From: Dama dama
Lineage: Eukaryota > Chordata > Mammalia > Artiodactyla > Cervidae
Assembly: GCF_033118175.1 (NCBI RefSeq)
Contig: NC_083688.1
Coordinates: 1,925,001-1,989,000, forward strand
DNA length: 64,000 bases
Direction: 5' to 3'
Below the pieces are notes generated by a model. The model ran no database searches. It saw only the letters and a program-made list of their open reading frames with translations, and had not been told where the DNA came from. Made by a program: the position numbers and the translations under genes. This document shows, in pieces, positions 27,024 to 38,231 of this stretch. Numbering within the stretch: position 1 is the stretch's first letter; every line of letters starts with the position of its first letter.

Positions 27024-27651
27024 TTCAGAAAGGTATGCTGAGTCTCAAACGTCAACCTGTACTACAGCTGGGAAACAGAGGCCCTGAGCAGCTCGCCCTG
27101 GGGTCACAGACGCTTAGCGGCGACGTGAGGACCAGAAGCTGGGTTGACTCACCTACATCCTTTTTACAGGAATGACACTCAGTGATCTGCCTGGAAAAGG
27201 AAATATCAACTCTCCCAGTGGGTGCCTCTTTCACCTCTTTGGGGACCCAGGAATCTGTACCAGGAAGAGTTCCAGGCTGAGCAGTCTCACGGGAAGGGAG
27301 GAAGGCTTCTGCAGCCAGAGTAGTCCTCCCCGAGGGCTGGGTCCCCGTGCCAAGCGGGCTGAGGTCCCAGCCTGGTGGCCCTCTGCTGCCTCCCAGGATG
27401 AGAACCGTCTACCCGGGGGACCCAGACGGGGACCCACTCTCAAAGGCAGTGGCCCTGATCCCACTCAGAACCCTCCTGGGCTCAGGATATGGATCTGGGT
27501 TCCAACAACACAGAGGGCTTTTGTGAGAGGTTCCAGGGGGAGATCCTGCAGGATTCCAGGCTTGAAATAACAGCTTTGCTTCACTGGGCACCTGCTTCCT
27601 TTCTTGTCCTTTTTTTCCCTCAATTTCCCCTAAAATATATAAATATGAGTG

Positions 27652-27690
27652 AGTGTGTATGTGCCTGTGAGTGTGTGTGTGTGTGTGAGC
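27652..27690. repeat. (TG)n short microsatellite
   Basis: GTGAGTGTGTATGTGCCTGTGAGTGTGTGTG..., an interrupted TG run. Confidence 0.8.
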
Positions 27691-27714
27691 GCATGCTTTG
27701 AGGTTGTTCCTGGG

Positions 27715-27865
27715 GGACTATTAACTAAGAATAATTTATCCAAGAAATTTGTTATGTTAGAATTACCAATTAGATATGATTATAACTTGCCATGGCTAAC
27801 ACGGCACTACGGTTGGAAATCTGAATCCCATTAAAATCTAATTAGCATATATTAAGTCGAAGGCG
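27715..27865. promoter_or_regulatory. AT-rich unique block with homeodomain/POU words
   Basis: Repeat-free. Contains CAATTAG (27767-27773), TAATTA (27839-27844) overlapping octamer-like ATTAGCAT (27841-27848), and several TTAA words. Candidate enhancer by composition only. Confidence 0.35.
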
Positions 27866-28109
27866 GTTTTACTGCAGTGCGCCAGCAGGTTTGAGCAGCA
27901 CCCGGCCCGACAGGCGGACTCACTGCCCACTTCAGCACGCAGGCCACACTGCCCACGGCGCCCAGGGGCATGCCAGGAGGACCCTGGGCAACTTTTCCTA
28001 AACTGGGGACCAGATGGTCCATGCTGACAGACAGGGGAAACTCAGAAAGTGGACTTGACATTCCAGACTCTGACCCTGGATGAGTGGCCAGAATTCAGGG
28101 AAAAGCATC

Positions 28110-28327
28110 TTTGACTGGACAAGAAAGACCCTGATGCTGGGAAAGATTGAAGGTGGGAGGAGAAGGGGATGACAGAGGATGAGATGGTTGGATGGCATCA
28201 CTGACTCAATGGACATGGGTTTGAGCAAGCTCTGGGAGTTAGTGATGGACAGGGAGGCCTGGCGTGCTGCAGTCCATGGGGTCACAGAGAGTTGGACACG
28301 ACTGAGTGACTAAACTGAACTGAACTA
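28110..28327 (+). mobile_element. BovB LINE 3' end
   Basis: Starts within GAAAGACCCTGATGCTGGG, then GATGGTTGGATGGCATCACTGAC and the tail ACTGAACTGAAC. Confidence 0.95.
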
Positions 28328-28519
28328 ACACAGTCAGGGTGCTCTGGGGTCACAGCTCTGGGCTAAGGGCAGGGAGGTGATTTTGGTAGCCCTGGGGGGC
28401 AAGTAAGCTTTGGGGCTGAATGTTAGCCTCAGAGATGGATCCTTCCCTAGGCTCATGGGCATGGTGGTTCTGATGTACAGGACTTAGCTGCTATCTCCTT
28501 GGACCTAGAAATCCCCTGG

Positions 28520-28945
28520 CTCAGGAATAGCAAACACTTACTGGGCTCCTACAGTGGGGTTTACTTTCTTATTCTCACTTAATCTGCATAATCAAGAAAA
28601 GACCCTGACGCAGGGAAGGATTGAAGGCAAAATGAGAAGGGGGCAACAGAGGATGAGATGATTGGATAGCATCATCGACTAAATGGATGTGAATCTGAGC
28701 AAACTCTGGGAGATGGTGAAGGACAGGGAAGCTGGCATGCAGCAGTTCTTGGGGTTGCAAAGAGTTGGACTCAAATTAGCAACTGAACAACAACAAATCC
28801 TCTTAAGAAATCCAAGAGAAAAGTTCCAGTATATGCCCATTTTACGCACAGGAAACCTGAGGCTTAAAGAGGTTAAGGAACTTTCTCAAGATCATGTAGC
28901 CCTTAAGCGGCAGAATCAGTATTTGAATACAGGTGACTCTTTTTT
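28520..28945 (-). mobile_element. MIR split by a BovB fragment
   Basis: AACACTTACTGGGCTCCTAC...TCTCACTTAATCTGCATAATC, then the insertion, then ATGCCCATTTTACGCACAGGAAACCTGAGGC...AGCGGCAGAATCAGTATTTGAATAC. The two parts join as one MIR. Confidence 0.8.
28594..28795 (+). mobile_element. BovB LINE 3' end, diverged
   Basis: AAAAGACCCTGACGCAGGG...GATGAGATGATTGGATAGC...AGAGTTGGACTCAAATTAGCAACTGAACAAC. It is clearly more diverged than its neighbours. Confidence 0.9.
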
Positions 28946-28994
28946 AAAAGCTCTCTCTCTCTCTCCTAACATCTTGTTGCCAGAATAAATGATG

Positions 28995-29575
28995 TCCACT
29001 GCAGATGGTGACTGCAGCCATGAAATTAAAAGACGCTTACTCCTTGGAAGAAAAGTTATGAGCAACCTAGACAGCATATTAAAAAGCAGAGACATTACTT
29101 TTCCAACAAAGGTCCATCAAGTCAAAGCTTTGGTTTTTCCAGTAGTCATGTATGGATGTGAGAGTTGGACTATAAAGAAAGCTGAGCGCCAAAGAATTGA
29201 TGCTTTTAAACTGTGGTGTTGGAGAAGACTCTTGAGAGTCCCTTGGACTGCAAGGAGATCCAACCAGTCCATCCTAAAGGAGATCAGTCCTGGGTGTTCA
29301 TTGGAAGGACTGATGCTGAAGCTGAAACTCCAATACTTTGGCCACCTGATGCGAAGAACTGACTGGTTGGCAAAGACCCTGATGCTGGGACAGACTGAAG
29401 GTGGGAGAAGGGGACGACAGAGGATGAGATGGTTGGATGGCATCACCGACTCAATGGACATGAGTTTGAGTAAACTCTGGGAGTTGGTGATGGACAGGGA
29501 GGCCTGGCGTGCTGCAGTCCATGGGACGCAAAGAGCTGGGCACGACTGAGCGACTGAACTGAACTGAACTGAACT
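28995..29575 (+). mobile_element. BovB LINE 3' portion
   Basis: Begins at CTGCAGATGGTGACTGCAGCC and runs 580 bp to (CTGAA)n. A frame at 28989-29549 stays open for 186 codons and matches the BovB ORF2 C-terminus (MYGCESWTIKKAE, LWCWRRLLRVPWTARRSNQ). It is a 5'-truncated retroposon, not a gene. Confidence 0.95.
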
Positions 29576-30260
29576 GTCAGGTCAGATCAGGCTTGATCAA
29601 TGCCCTCTGCTGCCAGGAGGGGGAGACAGTGAGACACTAGGGAACAGGGCAGTCTGGGATGTGTTAATCGATGTGTTGACATCAGCCACAAGGTCACCAG
29701 ACAACATTCCAGTGCAGAATATGACCCCCAAACGATGATGCTCCACAAAGATTGCAATTATCCAACCACTGGTTTTTGAGGGCTAAGGGGAAAAAAATCC
29801 TTCTTTTGTGCAAAAACTTATAGAACCAGATTAGATTATCACAAGCAAATATCATCTCCCTCCCTCCCACCTCCAGGATGCTGAGCCCTTCACTTCTGCC
29901 CTCCCTTCTGCTGATGCTGGGCACGGCCACATGGTTTCTCTGGCCAGTGCGATGTTCGTGGGTGCTCCAGGAGCGGGGACTTCGAATCTGCTTGACTGTT
30001 AGGACCTCTCCCCGGCATGGCTGTCATCACCAGAAGAACACGTCTTGGGTACCCAGGGTTCAGAGAAGATGAGGATGACAGAGGCACAGAGCAGATCTTG
30101 TCTCAAGCCTGAGCCTGAGGCCAAGTCCAGCAAGGCCAGTCTGGATCAGCTGTAGCCCAGGGGGCCACGAGTCAGAAGGCAATGCTTCTTGCTAAATGCC
30201 ACTGAGGTCTGGAGGTTTGTTACACAGCAAGAGCTGACTGACGTACCCAAGCTGAAGAAA
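29576..30260. other. old repeat-like sequence, family unassigned
   Basis: 29870-30250 has phrases such as CACATGGTTTCTCTGGCCAGTG and GAGGTTTGTTACACAGCAAGAG that resemble an ancient mammalian repeat 3' end. 29580-29870 is unrecognised. Confidence 0.4.
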
Positions 30261-31430
30261 GACACAACGCAAGCTCTCCCGATCAAGCAAAGGAGACGGG
30301 ACAGAGTCCTGCTCTCACTCCAGAGGCCCCGCCCCATCCATCATCACCAGCCTGACTTCTAACCTCATCACCAAATGCTTTGCTTCAGCTGGTTTAGCCT
30401 CCCAGCCCCAGCCCCGGACCACACACCACTTCTGGACTTTCTCCCAGCGTCTGTCCGGGTTCCCCCACCACCCACTCTGCCTCTCAAAACACACTCAAAC
30501 TCATCAGGAGCCTGGGACCCACACACTCCCCAGCCTGCTCCTCTCTGCAAGCTCTGGCCTCAGCCCTGTCCCATTCCGAGGCTCTTTCACCCTTAGCCGG
30601 CTGGCAAGGGGGTGAAACGTGGAAGGTGGCTCCCTGAAGCTGCCTGTCCCAGTCTGCATCCCACGCTCCAACAGCCACCCGAGGCCAAGTCATGCCTGTG
30701 TCCCCAGACACCTTCTGCATCTTCCCCCAACAGCTGGGCTGACTCCCTGCCCCCAGCCCCAAGCCCGCAGGAGGGAAGCGAGGCCCAGTGACCCACGGAG
30801 CCACACCAAAAGCCCGAGCTGCACATCTTCCCTGGTGGCCCTGAGCGACCTGCTGCTGGGGCTGAACTAAGCTCGTAAGAGGGATGTGCCCCGCGGGTTG
30901 GGGCCAGGCCTGGGCAGGAGCGGGTGTCATGAGGAGATGGGGGAGGAGCGTGATGGGGAGGAGATGAGGGAGCCGCTCAGACCTCCCCCGGAGGAGGCCT
31001 GGACAGGCCGGCCCTGGCCCTCTGTGGGGTCCTGGGAATACGTGAGCAATTCCCGCTCCTTCAGCCTCTGTGTCGAGCTGAATCTTCCAATAAAAGAACT
31101 GCTTGCACCTCCGCTGTGCTCAGCTGGTAAGAGGACGGGGGCCCAGCAGAGGGGCCACAGGCTGGGAGCAGGCCGCCCCACGTCCCAGTCTTTTGGGGGT
31201 TACACGTCGAGAGGAGACGTCCGCATGGCCTGCAGAGGCCGCCATAGGAAGGCATCACAGACCGCGGGGCTTAAAGGTCAGAGATGCACGTGCTCACCTC
31301 TGGAAGAGGAAGACCAGGGTTGGCTCCTTCCCGGGCCTCCGTCCTGGGCTTGGAGGTGGCCACCTTCTCCCTGTGTTTCTCTGATAGAACTCTACCTGCA
31401 CAGCGATGGAAGGAAGCCCGCAACAGCTGC
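30260..31430. other. GC-rich intergenic sequence
   Basis: No recognised gene or repeat. A 279-codon open frame spans 30886-31725, with no protein family resemblance and arginine/glycine/proline-rich composition, as expected for chance frames in GC-rich DNA. Confidence 0.45.
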
Positions 31431-31610
31431 GTGGCCCAGAGTGGCCGGAGGCCCGGGCGTGGTGGTGAGCGCAGGGCTCAGGCGTAGAGGAACGCGCGCT
31501 CTGCGCGTGCCGCCACGCGGTCCAAAGAGCCGCAAAGCGAGCCTCCGCTCTCGGAGGTCAGGCCTCGCCGCAGTCACCCTGGAGGCGGGAGGCGAGTGCG
31601 GGGGCCTGGG
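31430..31610. other. orphan CpG-rich cluster
   Basis: About 24 CpGs in roughly 170 bp (GAACGCGCGC, CTGCGCGTGC, CACGCGG, CTCGCCGC), 11 kb beyond the IGSF21 3' end and not in a recognised repeat. Confidence 0.6.
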
Positions 31611-31739
31611 GGGCCCTTCCGGGGTGCCGACCACGTTACGGTTCTTGGTCTGGGTGCTGCTTTCAGGGCCGCCTTCAGCTAGGGAGAACCACTGGGCTGT
31701 CCTCTGCAGGCGCGCGCACTCTTGACTTCGGTGAACAGC

Positions 31740-31925
31740 ATCGTGCCCGCGTCGGCTTCCTGGTTTGACGCTGTTCTGTGGTTATGTAAGATGTCCTTGG
31801 GGAAAGCTGAATAAAGCGTGGGAACCTGGCGCTATTTTTGCCACTTCTTCTTGAGTCTCCAGTGCTTCAAAAATAATTTTTTTTATAGTGGTCTAAATAA
31901 AAACGATAAAAGCAAGACGTTTTAG
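31740..31925 (+). mobile_element. ancient L1 3' end
   Basis: GGTTATGTAAGATGTCCTTGGGGAAAGCTG, CGCTATTTTTGCCACTTC and TCAAAAATAATTTTTTTTATAG follow the L1M 3' UTR. It carries AATAAA at 31810-31815. Confidence 0.65.
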
Positions 31926-32149
31926 GTTTGTTTTAGGGTTTAGTAACACTTCCAGCCTCAGGGGAGCTGAAATAAATTTTAGATTAAAAAACAAACAACG
32001 AAGAATTATGCACTTCTCCAGTGTGTATGTTACAGTTCAATTAAAAGTTATAAAACAAAAAACAGAAAAAAGCTTTCGCCAGTTTCTGAGCTTTTCCAAA
32101 AGGAGAGAAGTAGCGTTCAGAGTACATATGACATGCTAGAGATTTCTAG

Positions 32150-32290
32150 GCACTTATGCCAAGGAAACCCATTTGTCACTCTGGTGTGAGGGAGGTCACT
32201 ACTGTGTCCATTTACAGATGGGAACACTGAGGCTCAGAGAGGGAAAGCAAGCTGCCCAGTGACACACAGCTCAGTCGAGGGTCAGCTGAG
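32150..32290 (-). mobile_element. MIR
   Basis: GTGTCCATTTACAGATGGGAACACTGAGGCTCAGAGAGG...AGTGACACACAGCTCAG. Confidence 0.85.
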
Positions 32291-32299
32291 GTTCACACC

Positions 32300-33265
32300 T
32301 GACGCTGGCCGCCTTCAGAGCCCTGCCCTTGTCCCTGCCTGCTCTTGGGGCACTCAGAAGGACTCCTCTCCCTGCTCCGTGGCCCTGGACCACCCTGCCC
32401 AGCCTTACCATGAGGCACCCCGCCTACACACACGCTGCCCAATCCCAGCCGCCAAGATGCCAATGTAGGGTTTCCCAAGGGATGCTCGCCCCACCTGCCA
32501 AGCTCCCTGGCTGGCACTGACCCTTGGACCGTTATTATCACCATTAATTGCAGTGCTGAGCATACAGCTCTCCTGCCTCAGGTCCCCAAATACCCTGAAG
32601 CCCATTCCACGCTGGAACCCCTCCCACCCACACGTATGTCCACCCTTAGCACCAAAGTCCCCAAGACACTTGGAGCTTGGACAAAATTAACTCATGTATC
32701 CAACCAGCCCAGTAGGGAGGATTCCGCCTGCTCGTGGCTATGGGCCCTAAAGTTAATCTGCTTTAGCCTGTCTGTCCTCTGAGTTGGGGCCTGAGCAGCA
32801 CTTTGAGGGATTTTCGGGCATCTGGGGACAAAAAAATACAGTTGGAGGAAGGAGAGTTGATGACTATAATTTCTCCTTCAAAGACCATCTCTCCAGGTGG
32901 ACTGAGGTCAAGGGTGAAGACAGGCTGTTGCTGACCTGGGGAGTTGGTGACTCTGGGTTTGGGGCGTGTAACTAAGACACAGTTTGTCTGGGTCCTCCTG
33001 GCCTGGCGACCACCAGAAGAATGCAGTAGACTATTGTAGGACGCTGACAGGTGTTCCTTAAAGGGAGCCTGTGCGCATACAGGCTGGAGACATTTTATTG
33101 CTGAAAGTCTTCCTGAAGCCCGTATAGTGCTAACGGGCCCCGGAGTCTCTGAGACAGGCCCATCCACTCTTCTGGACAGTGTCTCAGAGAAATGCTGGCC
33201 CCAGACCTTCAGCACAGATGTATCTCAGAGGCAGTTCTGGAACAAGATGAGAAAGGAAAGAACTT
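32300..33265. other. intergenic, nothing recognised
   Basis: Mixed-composition sequence. I see no exon-like frame, young repeat or tandem array. Confidence 0.45.
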
Positions 33266-33269
33266 GCAG

Positions 33270-33395
33270 CAGTGATAAGGTGATAGGTAGAAGTATTGCT
33301 GTTCCCATTTCGCAGATGGGGAAAACTGAGGCCCAGAGAGGGAGAGAGGCTTGCCAGGTCAGCAGGCAAGTTCATGCCAGAGCCAGCCCTTGATC
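33270..33395 (-). mobile_element. MIR fragment
   Basis: TTCCCATTTCGCAGATGGGGAAAACTGAGGCCCAGAGAGGG, then CAGGTCAGCAGGCAAGTTCATGCCAGAGCC. Confidence 0.85.
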
Positions 33396-33399
33396 TTAA

Positions 33400-34650
33400 C
33401 AAAGCGTTCTTCTCTCTGCCCAGGGCTGAGGTCAGGTGGGTGAAAATCTGCTCAGAGAAGATTTTTCCGGGTTCCATGGTGAGAAAGTTGTAGTGTCCAA
33501 GCTCTCTACCAGGCCTGCGAGGAGGAACCAGCTGAGCCACATCATTTATAACTCTCCTGGAACATTTCCAAAGCTCTTTGAAAGCTATTCATTATCTTTT
33601 CTTTAACAAAATTACATCATTATCCTCTTTAATCTTGACAAACTTTCTTTGGGTCTTGAACATTAAAGCCTCAGCGAGGCCGTGTGATTTGTCCAGGGTC
33701 CCAGGTCCCATTGATGCCAGAGCAGGGTGGTCCCTCCTGGGGTCCCAAGACACTGACCCCTGGGCCAGCTCTCCGTCCACAGTCCGCCCCCTGCCCCCAG
33801 GGCAAGACCTGGGTCTTGCTCAATTAGACGGTCCCACCACCCCCACCCCAGGGGCCGTGTTGTCTGGGGGGAAGCCCAGGCTCTCGGTGTGGGGTCCCAC
33901 AGGGGCGCTCCCTGAAGGGATGACTTGGGGTTCAGATCTCCGTGTGTCCCAGGAACCACTCCTCCAAGCTGCTTCTCTCCTCCCCTATTATTACGTCACC
34001 AAGGAAGGTCAAATGCTGGTGCCACAGCCTGGGGGCAAGGCAGGACTCCTTAAAAGAGGGGGCTCCTCCTTTCTGTTCAACGAAGGAGGAGGTCACCTGG
34101 GATTTGGACTTCACTTCCTTGGGAGGATACACGTCCTCTCTTATAAATCAAGAAGGCAAGTTCAGAGTGCGCTAGTAACTTCCCACGAGTCACATGATAA
34201 CCAGAGATGCAGTTGATCAACCCAGCTTTACCCGTCGGATCAGTGGGTCTGACACTTTACGGTGCCCAGGAGTCCTTGGAGGGAAGTGGGGGGGGGGGGT
34301 GCAGACAGGCATCCACAGAGCAGGCTGAGGCTGCTGCCATTTGAACGGCCTGCTTGCAGGTCTGGCCCTTGGCTGGCCTCTGGGCACTTGGATTTGGAGA
34401 AGGTTCTCGCGGATAAGAGCCCCTCACGTTGCCTGACCCATTTTGTGTGAACTGTGCGCTCGATGCTGCACCCTGCTTTTCTTCTGAGAGTCTGGAGTTT
34501 TGGAACATGCCAGGCAGAGTGTGCCTGACTGACCAGCCCCCGGTTCAATCCCGGGGCACCCAGTTTCTGAGGATTCCCCCGCTGGAAGACAGCATTTCAC
34601 ACGTGTTCTCACAACTCAGTGCTAGGGCATTAGCCTGTCCTGTGGGACTC
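33400..34650. other. intergenic, mostly unrecognised
   Basis: Contains a short AT-rich unique stretch 33570-33660 and an 11-base poly(G) run at 34289-34299. No gene is supported. Confidence 0.45.
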
Positions 34651-34872
34651 TAGGGGCTTCCCAGGTGGTGCTAGTGGTAAAGACCCTGCTACCAATGCAG
34701 GAGACAAAAGATGTACAGGTTCCATCCCTGGGTCGGGAAGATCCCCTGGAGGATGGCATGGCAACCCACTCCAGTATTCTTGCCTGGAGAATCCCAGGGA
34801 CAGAGGAGCCTGGTGGGCTACAGTCCATAGAGTCGCAAAGAGTCGGACACGACTGAAGTGACTTAGCACGCA
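34651..34872 (+). mobile_element. Bov-tA SINE, well preserved
   Basis: GGGGCTTCCCAGGTGGTGCTAGTGGTAAAG head through to GAGTCGGACACGACTGAAGTGACTTAGCACGCAC. Confidence 0.96.
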
Positions 34873-34874
34873 CT

Positions 34875-35865
34875 AAGCTGGTCAGCCAGGCAGGCACACA
34901 CGTGGGACTCCAGGGAGAGGCTCTAGAAGGCTCGCTTCTCGTTTTCTCTGGACCCTTCCCCAGGCTGCTTTCCCTTTCCTGAGTTTGCTGTTTCCGTCGC
35001 TGTAATAAACCGTAGCCAGGGCATGCAGACCCTGTGGTCAACCCAGGGAACCATCGCACCTGCCCCCACCCACAGCCACAGGGAGCTATTCCAATGCAGA
35101 TTCCAGGTCATCCAGGGGGCCTGGGGCAGAGGCCTGGGAATCTGCACTCTGGGTGATTTTGAGACCAGGAGTCTCGACCCTCCTGGTTCTACGGCGGCGG
35201 TTTCATTCAGGAATGTGTTATCTGGGGAGCCGTCTTCTCCAAAAACTTCTCTCTGGGGAAGGAAGACCATGGGGCAAGGGCGGGAGTTCTCTCCGAGAGT
35301 CCACGTCACCCACTTCCTGCTTCCTTGCCCTTCCGAAGGAGAGCCCAGAGCGCGCGCCTGCAGCCGTTTCTCCTGGCTGCACTTCACCATGCCGGTGGGA
35401 GGCGTGCCTTCCCTAGTCACGCCCTGGAAACTCAGATGAAGAGGCTCAGAGGGGCGTGGGGGAGAGGGAAGAGGGGTCCAGCAGCTGCCACGGAAACGGG
35501 ACTGGACTCCGAGATGCTGCTGCCTTTTTACGCTTCCTTTCTGGTGGCCAGAGGGGCAACCTGCTCTGCCCAGGCAAGAGGGGTTGGGACGATCAAAGGT
35601 CATTTCTGGCCGAATAGACATCATTCTCAAGGTGCTAATGACAGCTGATAGAAACGTCCGATGGTCCTGACTCAGCCATGTCACCGATCGCTTGTGCATC
35701 AAACTGGATGCCAGTTTGGACCTCTGTGCACGCTCAGATCCCTCCCGTTCTCCAGTTTCATGACCTGAGTTGTCTTTGGTATGCCTCAGGCTACTGGGCT
35801 CCAGCATCAATACCTGTTTGTTCCTCCAGAACCACACTGATTCATTGACCTGATTCAGAATCATA
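34875..35865. other. intergenic, nothing recognised
   Basis: GC-rich with long chance frames on the minus strand (up to 320 codons, 34923-35885). The last part of that frame enters repeat sequence. No family resemblance was seen. Confidence 0.45.
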
Positions 35866-36035
35866 TTAATACAATGAACACTCACTGAGCACCTACTACA
35901 TGCTAGGCACTATTCTAGACTCTGGAGTTGCAGCAGTCAGAAAAACAGGCAAAAATCTCCTGTGGACCTGATCTTCTACCATGGGAGGCAGACAATAAAC
36001 AAGATAACCAAGTAAAATACACTTTAGAAAATACA
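35866..36035 (-). mobile_element. MIR/L2-class repeat
   Basis: ACTCACTGAGCACCTACTACATGCTAGGCACTATTCTAGAC...GGAGGCAGACAATAAACAAGATAACCAAGTAAAAT is a frequent old mammalian repeat. I cannot fix the subfamily. Confidence 0.65.
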
Positions 36036-36041
36036 TTCTAA

Positions 36042-36523
36042 AGGTCTGTCTAGTCAAAGCTATGGTTTTTCCAGTAGTCATCTATGGATTTGAGAGTTGG
36101 ACTATAAAGAAGGCTGAGCACCGAAGAATTGATGCTTTTGAACTGTGGTGTTGGAGAAGACTCTTGAGAATCCCTTGGACTGCAAGGAGATCCAACCAGT
36201 CCATCCTAAAGGAGATCAGTCCTGGGTGTTCATTGGAAGGACTGATGCTGCAGCTGAAACTTCAATACCTTGGCCACCTGATGCAAAGAATCGACCCATT
36301 TGAAAAGACCCTGATGCTGGGAAAGATTGAAGGCAGGAAGAGAAGGGGACCACAGAGGATGAGATGGTTGGCTGGCATCACCGACTCAATGGACATGAGT
36401 TTGAGTAAACTCTGGTAGACAGAGTTTGGACAGAAGATGGACAGGGAGGCCTGGCGTGCTGCAGTCCATGGGGTCGCAAAGAGTCGGACACGACTGAGCG
36501 ACTGAACTGAACTGAACTGAACT
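36042..36523 (+). mobile_element. BovB LINE 3' portion
   Basis: GTCTAGTCAAAGCTATGGTTTTTCC to the (CTGAA)n tail. ORF2 C-terminal phrases are intact for 118 codons (36062-36418), then a frameshift occurs near 36417. Confidence 0.95.
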
Positions 36524-36642
36524 GCTGCTGCTGATGCAGTGCTTCAGTCGTGTGCAACCCCATAGACGGCAGCCAACCAGGCTCCCCCGTCCCTGGGATT
36601 CTCCAGGCAAGAACACTGGAGTGGGTTGCCATTTCCTTCTCC
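36524..36642 (-). mobile_element. Bov-tA SINE fragment abutting BovB
   Basis: CTGCTGCTGATGCAGTGCTTCAGTCGTG...CCATAGACGGCAGCCAACCAGGC...GGTTGCCATTTCCTTCTCC. It joins the BovB tail with no spacer. Confidence 0.9.
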
Positions 36643-36644
36643 AG

Positions 36645-37055
36645 AACTTAACTGAGTGAAGGATAAAGCCCAGAAAGAGAATATGGGCTTTGCGGAGGTT
36701 ACCATCGTCAGCGGGTGATGGGTGAGGCCTCCACCACCTCCAATCATGAGAGGAGAACGCAGCAGCTCCTGTCCCAGGCCTGGCCTGATAATCAAACCGG
36801 GGAAGACAGAGGGCCTGGAACCTGGCTTCCAGGAGAAGCTGAGAAGCCAGAGGTGAGTACGCCAAGAGATAAATCGAGGCCAGGCTTGTAAAGGAGCTCA
36901 GCGATCAGAAGTGGCAGTAACAACGGCACCATGGCCGTCTGCCCCGTCATGCCCGTTGCACAAAGTACAGGCGCCCGGCCCATGCGGAGGCTGCTGACAG
37001 GGCGGAGGGAGGTGGCTGATTGCCCGTCTCCCGGAAGCATCAAGGGGTTTCAGGG
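36645..37055. other. intergenic, nothing recognised
   Basis: Unique-looking sequence between two ruminant retroposons. No gene or motif is supported. Confidence 0.45.
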
Positions 37056-37057
37056 TG

Positions 37058-37273
37058 TTGTGGTCCAGTCGCTCAGTCATGCCTGACTCTTTGTGACCCC
37101 ATGGACTGCAGCACACTAGGCTTCCTTGTCCATCACCATCTCCCGGAATTGCTCAGACTCACATCCATTGAATCGGTGATGCCATCCAACCATCTCATCC
37201 TCTGCCGCCCCCCTCTCTTTTTACCTTCTGTCTTTCCCAACATCAGGGTCTTTTCCCATGAGTTGGCTCTTCG
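37058..37273 (-). mobile_element. BovB LINE 3' end
   Basis: Reverse orientation: GTCCAGTCGCTCAGTCATGCCTGACTC...TGAATCGGTGATGCCATCC...CCCAACATCAGGGTC. Confidence 0.94.
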
Positions 37274-37275
37274 CG

Positions 37276-38225
37276 TGCGTTACCTGGAAGCCATCAAACC
37301 TTCAGCAAAGGCCCTTGGTGAACCAGGAAGTGGGCCAGGGTGATGCCCTTGGCAGAGCAGCTGGCTCCGTGGTCATGGTCTGGCCAGTCTGAGCTGGCCA
37401 GAGCAGGGGCCTGGGTGGACCAGCCCAGGGGAGGGGAGGGGGGGGAACCCCTCTTCTCTGGTTGCCGGGTGCTCCCAGGGACTGCGTGCCTCGGTCAGCA
37501 TTTGACAGGGGCCGCGTGGAAGGCAGATTCTCCCCCTTCTTCGTCTCAGGTTTGGAAACCCAGGCAGGGCAGCCCTCCTCAAGATCCTGGGCTGCTTCCC
37601 GACAGGCAGGACTGAAACCCAGGGCACCGAGCATCGCGAGCAGTCCTGCCAGCTGTCCGCTGACCCAGCCGGGGGTGTCCTGAGGCTGAGCGCGGGAGAC
37701 CCTGAAGGCTTCTCGGAACATTCCTTGCTTTCGACGCCCCTCCTCCAAGCCCCCACCAAACAGGAAGGTAACATTAACGGAAGCGAAGGGGCCCTGGGGT
37801 TTGGGTTCCCAGGCCTGTCTGAGACCTTGTCAGGGGCTCGCCTTAGCCTCGTCATCCCCACCTCACAGATAGGAAAACCAGCACGTGCCTCCTAGGGCTT
37901 CTGCGAGGAATGCATTCAGGAATAAAACGCACTTACCAAAGCGGCGAGGAAAGGCATGTTGCGTAATTACAACCCATTTTATGATGATGATATGTGCGTG
38001 CAGACTCCAGGTCTCCCACAAGGAGATTCCAGATCGGCATTTCTAAGTCCTCACCACTGTAATCAATTGACAAATCTGGTGGACCACCCATCCTGGGTAC
38101 AGGTACTTCAGGGTTGCAAAACAGTTCCATTCTCCCAGCTGCCCATAAGGATCCACGGGCTGGTTACACATAAGAGGCTCAGAGGACACAGATGGGGCCA
38201 GCTCAGGGATGACTACAAGGGGTTG
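37276..38225. other. intergenic, mostly unrecognised, with a G4 motif
   Basis: 37428-37445 carries G-runs of 4, 4 and 8 separated by single A residues, which can fold as a quadruplex. A short AT-rich stretch lies at 37960-38000. No gene. Confidence 0.5.
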
Positions 38226-38231
38226 TGAGAG

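Noticed and set aside
28989..29549. 186-codon frame with clear protein similarity
   Set aside because: It is the C-terminal part of BovB ORF2 in a 5'-truncated retroposon, not a host gene.
29870..30072. 64-codon frame starting with a Leu-rich, signal-like stretch
   Set aside because: It overlaps sequence that looks like an ancient interspersed repeat and has no support beyond hydrophobic composition.
30886..31725. 279-codon open frame, + strand
   Set aside because: GC- and CpG-rich DNA makes long chance frames likely. The product is Arg/Gly/Pro-rich with no recognisable domain, and no splice or start context was persuasive.
34923..35885. 320-codon open frame, - strand
   Set aside because: No family resemblance. 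The frame begins inside a MIR/L2-class repeat and its composition looks random.
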